Source of the DNA: Papio anubis
Taxonomy: Eukaryota; Chordata; Mammalia; Primates; Cercopithecidae
NCBI RefSeq assembly: GCF_008728515.1
Contig: NC_044980.1
Coordinates: 28,226,290-28,290,289 of the forward strand
Direction: 5' to 3'
Length of the DNA: 64,000 nt
Positions 59,996 to 64,000 of the stretch are shown one piece after another. The position numbers and the translations under genes were made by a program. Numbering within the stretch: position 1 is the stretch's first letter; each line of letters starts with the position of its first letter. The notes below the pieces were generated by a model. It made no database searches. It was not told the DNA's origin and saw nothing but the letters and a program-made list of their open reading frames with translations.

Positions 59996-60692
59996 TAAAA
60001 GAACACTAGACATTGGTTTTATTCCACCAATCCTGAAGTACAATTAAAACAAACACAGAAACATTAAAATTAGATAAATTGTATCAATTAAAACATGATA
60101 CATAATACCTATAAACAAATTTTGTATGTATGTCTACCTTTAAATAAAAAGAGTGTTCAAAGTTTACAAAGGAATATAAAAGACAAAAATGTGAAATGTA
60201 TACTATGTAAAATGCTCTAAAGCTGTGAATATAAATTAATTTAAATATTTAGTATGCTTAAAATTATTAATAGAATTTTGGATTATCTAGCTGAAATAAT
60301 ACTAAAATTCATTTGGGAATCAGGAATCATTCAAATATAGCCAATAAAATATGGTAAAAAGCCAGTTGAATCATTATTGTAAAAAATATTGCACAATCCT
60401 TTTCTTACTTTTTTGACAATAATATATTTTAATTGGATCCCAAACAATACTTAAACAATAAAACAAGGGGAAAATCACTTTCTTCTATCTCCTCCTTGAA
60501 AGACAGAGGTCAACCAGGGTGTAGACCCGGGGCATCTAGGCCAGACAGGCAACTTAAACCTGTGACCCAACAAGGTTATGACAATTGACATTCACTCATG
60601 TCCAGTAGCTCAAGATAATGCAAACTGAGAAGAACCGAGAGCTTATTCCCAAGTTGATGATAAAGGATGTCATTTTACTCATAACACTATTT
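59996..60692. other. Unassigned AT-rich DNA
   Basis: No feature recognised. Confidence 0.38.
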
Positions 60693-60844
60693 CTTAGAGT
60701 GTGATCCATGAATCACATGAATCATTACATGGGTTCCCAAATAAAAGTGCAAATCTGGGGAAAATTCTGTCAAACCTAATTTATTAATATTCTTAGAAGT
60801 GAAACCAAGGGATCCACAATTTTAACAAGTATTAAGTGATCATT
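60693..60844 (+). repeat. MER5A-like hAT-Charlie fragment
   Basis: 'gagtgtgatccatgaatcaca', 'aaataaaagtgcaaatctgggg', 'gaagtgaaaccaagggatccacaattttaacaag' follow the order of MER5A features (GTGTGGTCC, AATGCAAATTCTCGGG, ATCTGTGTTTTAACAAG). It is a non-autonomous DNA transposon remnant; the right end is interrupted by the following Alu. Confidence 0.5.
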
Positions 60845-61123
60845 AAGTACATACTTTTTTCGTTGTTTTGAAACAGAGTCTCTCTCTGTCACCAAGCTGG
60901 AGTGCAGTGGCGCAATCTCGGCTCACTGCAACCTCTGCCTCCCGGGTTCAAGCAATTCTCCTGCCTCAGCCTCCCCGGTAGCTGGGACTACAGGTGCACG
61001 CCACCACACCCAACTAATTTTTGTATTTTTAGTAGAGACGGGGTTTCATCAGGTTGGCCAGGATTGTCTCGATCTCCTGACCTCATGATCTGCCTGCCTC
61101 AGCCTCCCAAAGTGAAGTACATA
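60845..61123 (-). mobile_element. Alu (AluS-like), 5'-truncated, with 9-bp TSD
   Basis: The inverted body carries CTGGAGTGCAGTGGCGCAAT, CTCACTGCAACCTCTGCCTC, GTAGCTGGGACTACAGGTGC and 'cagcctcccaaagtg'. It stops before the usual GGGATTACAGGCGTGAGCC, so about 35 bases of the Alu 5' end are missing. AAGTACATA is repeated exactly at 60845-60853 and 61115-61123, giving an insert of 60854-61114. The 106-codon frame here is Alu plus flank, not a gene. Confidence 0.95.
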
Positions 61124-61425
61124 TATATATTTAAGTTTAATTGTATAATTTCCGATTGTATGTCTTGGAGATTTAACAGATTTAGTTTCATTAATCCCAA
61201 TACTATGAGTTATGGGTCTTGATAATACCATATAACAGTTTGGTCAAAGGTGATAAGTAATAAGTTATACTTATTACTCAGCTGGTTTCAGTTTGTCATC
61301 AATTAATAATACACATCTATGTACTAAAAAGATATGACATTACACTTTTCTTAGACTATTACAAATACAGTATTTTAAAAATAATTTTGTTTTTTGAAAT
61401 ATTTATATATAGATGAGGATTGTAA
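61124..61425. other. Unassigned AT-rich DNA
   Basis: No feature recognised. Confidence 0.38.
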
Positions 61426-61429
61426 TTAT

Positions 61430-61610
61430 CAGTGGTCTTTGTCATCAGAGAGATTTGTCTTTGTGTTACTTTTCCATTTCTTCATCTACAGAGGGGCAAT
61501 AAGTATAATTTTATATAAGACTGTTTTGAGAGTTAAAGTACTACACTTGGTTCAATGTTTGGCAAATTTTAAGTGCTCAACCAGTGTTATATTACATACT
61601 ATCAAGCATA
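61430..61610 (+). repeat. MIR-like SINE
   Basis: 'ttccatttcttcatctacagaggggcaataagtataattt', then 'gactgttttgagagttaaagtac' and 'ggttcaatgtttggcaaattttaagtgctcaa' follow the MIR order (CTCATCTGTAAAATGGGGATAA, TTGTGAGGATTAAATG, AGTGCCTGGCACATAGTAAGTGCTCAA). It is diverged. Confidence 0.55.
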
Positions 61611-61911
61611 TAATACACAAATACACATATGTTAGTTATTATGGTGACAATAGATGGTTCCAGACAATCACAGTTAATCTTGCCTTTAAATAGTTATTGA
61701 CAGGCAAAGAAACAACATGTACGATTAATGGCCCTGAAGATTTTAAATGTAAGTTACAAACAAAAAAATCCAAGCATAATCTAAGCATGCATATGTATAT
61801 ATGAATATATATAACAAACTAGTTAATTGTAGCATGTGTATATATGTATGTATGAAAATATAACAAAGATATATTGAGAGACTTAAATTATTTATCATAT
61901 ATGTATCTATG

Positions 61912-62029
61912 TATAATTATAGCATATATATGCTATAATTATTTGTTGTAATATTGTATATATGTAAATATGTATATATGTATAATTATTGCATATGTAT
62001 ATGCTATAATTATTGGTTGTAATATTGAA
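61912..62029. repeat. AT-rich tandem repeat with 30-bp perfect palindrome
   Basis: Two units of about 69 bp start with TATAATTAT at 61912 and 61981. The first contains a perfect 30-base palindrome at 61913-61942 (centre GCATATATATGC, outer ATAATTAT arms). In the second it has decayed. Both continue with TTATT(T/G)GTTGTAATATTG. It is able to form a cruciform. Confidence 0.9.
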
Positions 62030-62497
62030 TAGTATATCATTGCATATCAGTGTTGACATAGGACCCAAATTAGTATATATTTAATTTCTTTTTGTAGTAA
62101 AAGTTTACCTATAATTCTCTATTATTTAAAATATCTTTTTGTTACATAAATTTTATTAAATTTATTTCAACCATGGAAATACTTTATTTAATGAATCATA
62201 AGATATGGATCTAAGATCTAAGGTATTGAAAAACGTATATATATGGCGTAAATACCTAAATACAGCCCATAGTGATTGACATTGCTATTTCAATTGAAGA
62301 ACTGCTTATTTATACAAATGTATTTTTCTATGAAAACCACTCTTGTACCTGTGTTAAATAAACTGTGGCAACAGCAGTGGCTTGGAAAGAGAAATAAAAA
62401 ATGTAAACACTGCAAAGCGCTATAGAAGATTAAGTTGAATTTCCATGTCTTCTTAGTTGATATCTCCTGCTTTTCATCTACTCTTTACTTTGATTCA

Positions 62498-62516
62498 TTT
62501 TTTTTTTTTTTTTTTT
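62498..62516. repeat. Poly-T (T19)
   Basis: Nineteen T in a row lie 32 bases before the (GT)n repeat. Confidence 0.95.
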
Positions 62517-62546
62517 AATTCTCAAGTGATCTTGTTTGAATCTCTG

Positions 62547-62548
<2 letters not shown>

Positions 62549-62595
<47 letters not shown>
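62549..62595. repeat. (GT)n microsatellite, about 23 units
   Basis: Uninterrupted GT units over 47 bases; the longest pure dinucleotide repeat in the window and likely to be polymorphic. The 95-codon frame across it is an artefact. Confidence 0.97.
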
Positions 62596-62598
<3 letters not shown>

Positions 62599-62599
62599 C

Positions 62600-64000
62600 T
62601 TTGCCTCATCTTTTCTGCATGTACCACATAGCAACAATTCTCATTGTCACATCCCAGCATCCTCTACTCTTTTTCCTTCTGCCACACATGGCAATTATGG
62701 AATCAGATCTATCCCTCCTCATGAAAAGCCAAAAGAAAAAATAATCCCTAACCTGTAACAAAGAGATTTATGAAGATCAGCAGAATTAATTATATGAACA
62801 GGTAACATTTCAATGGACACTAAATGAATGAAAATAGCACTATTATTAGTAGGAATAGTCTCTGGGTTTGGTAAGATTATAATTGGTAGAGCCTATTTAA
62901 GGGTAAAAATCATAAATTTAAATCTAAACCTAATTTTTATTTTGATTTTAATTATTATACATATAAGTTAAAAAGATAAAAGAAAATATATTTCACTAAA
63001 CTGCTAATATATAGTAAGAAAAACATAGTAACATCTTTTGGCACATTCAGCTACACTATTTGTGTATTTTTTTTTCCTTTTTATAAAGAGAGTGTATTAT
63101 GTTACCATAACCATTCTTAGATTTGAGATTGTGTTTTCCCAATAGAATCATCACTTATTATCATTTATTCTGTCAGTTAAAATCATTTAGCTTAGCATTC
63201 TGTAAATAAGTGAGCTGTCATTTGGTAATATTTTTCAAAAATGTAAATGCCAATAACTTTTTCCTTCAAAGTCATACTTCTAGTACCTTTGGAATCTTTT
63301 ATTTTAGAAAGGTGATATAGAATATTTATATTTTAAAGGAATATTAATTGTGAAAATAAAACAAAGATACACTGAGATACTTAAATTATTTATCAATACA
63401 AATGATTATTTTTTTCTATATGGATATTTGTAAATGATCATAGAGTCAGGACAATTTTTTTTGCAAAGGTCACAAGTTAAAAGTCAGTTATACTTACTAA
63501 GATAACTAGATTGCTTTGCTAGTAAAATGTATGAAAATTTTATCATTTCAATGTCTAAAAGAACATTTCTATAGTTGGAAAATAATCAGTCATTTAGAGT
63601 AGTATATTTCTAATTAAAAGACGTTAACTTAACTTCCTATTATATAGAGTATAGATCCAATTTCAATCTATCTTTCAAGTCCCATTTATAATGGATGTTT
63701 CTGATGACAAATTCTGAGACTAATCTCAAATAGTATTTTGTCAAACAAAATGAAAAAAACTATGGAAAGTGAACCTAAAAAAGGCGAAATAGAAAACATC
63801 TTCAGGATAGAATCAGACCAACTTACCTAAAAACAGTTTTCATTGCTATTGAGATTTATCTGTCATATGCCCTGAAGTAAAACAAAGAGTCCATGGGGAG
63901 AAAGAAAATGATTCTTTCATCTTAGCACCTTCTCTCCTATCACTGTGGCTTCCTAATTTTACCAATTATATGAGGTGAAATTCAGAGCTGAGGCTGAGAT
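62600..64000. other. Unassigned AT-rich DNA
   Basis: No gene or named repeat. One copy of a 45-bp dispersed repeat lies at 63351-63395 (the other at 61853-61897). Confidence 0.42.

Noticed and set aside
1..64000. Bacterial, phage or CRISPR-type system
   Set aside because: Alu, primate L1 and MaLR elements throughout identify primate nuclear DNA; no operons, ribosome-binding-site-led genes or spaced repeats are seen.

Overview
The window looks like primate, most likely human, nuclear DNA. It is an AT-rich, gene-poor region filled with Alu, L1, MaLR/ERVL LTR, L2, MIR and Tigger elements. I find no intact protein-coding gene, no tRNA or rRNA gene, and no CRISPR or bacterial feature. Almost all open frames are short chance frames or pieces of repeats. 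I made the assignments by eye from remembered family features, so subfamily names are approximate.

Layout. 1-12.7 kb: unique AT-rich DNA with an L2 fragment, an Alu flanked by a perfect 13-bp duplication, an MLT1-like LTR split by a roughly 0.5-kb insertion, an L1 3' end and a 430-bp polypyrimidine tract. 12.7-31 kb: a solo MLT2-like (ERVL) LTR, a THE1/MST-like LTR, a MaLR internal fragment, several old L1 fragments on both strands, Alus, and a younger 5'-truncated L1 ending in (ATA)n. 31.2-35.1 kb: the most distinctive block. A Tigger-like DNA transposon carries an Alu and is followed directly by an intronless, frameshifted retrocopy of SLC66A2 (PQLC1), then by a GC- and CpG-rich segment that stands out from the AT-rich surroundings. 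38-49 kb: an L1M 3' end with an Alu inside it, an ERV1-like LTR, another Alu, an MLT1-like LTR, and a complete MST-type MaLR provirus (LTR-internal-LTR). 49.6-55.9 kb: a nearly full-length but decayed L1 on the minus strand. 55.9-64 kb: an MLT1A-like LTR, a 196-bp tandem duplication at the start of another LTR, two Alus, a MER5A-like element, a MIR, an AT-rich palindromic tandem repeat and a (GT)n microsatellite.

Nothing here works together as a pathway. The structure records successive insertions: Alu into Tigger, Alu into L1M, an unknown element into MLT1. The points most worth following up are the SLC66A2 retrocopy with its isolated CpG island, the possible retrocopy boundaries, the 196-bp tandem duplication, the perfect palindromes at 37.9 and 61.9 kb, and a dispersed 45-bp repeat of unknown origin.
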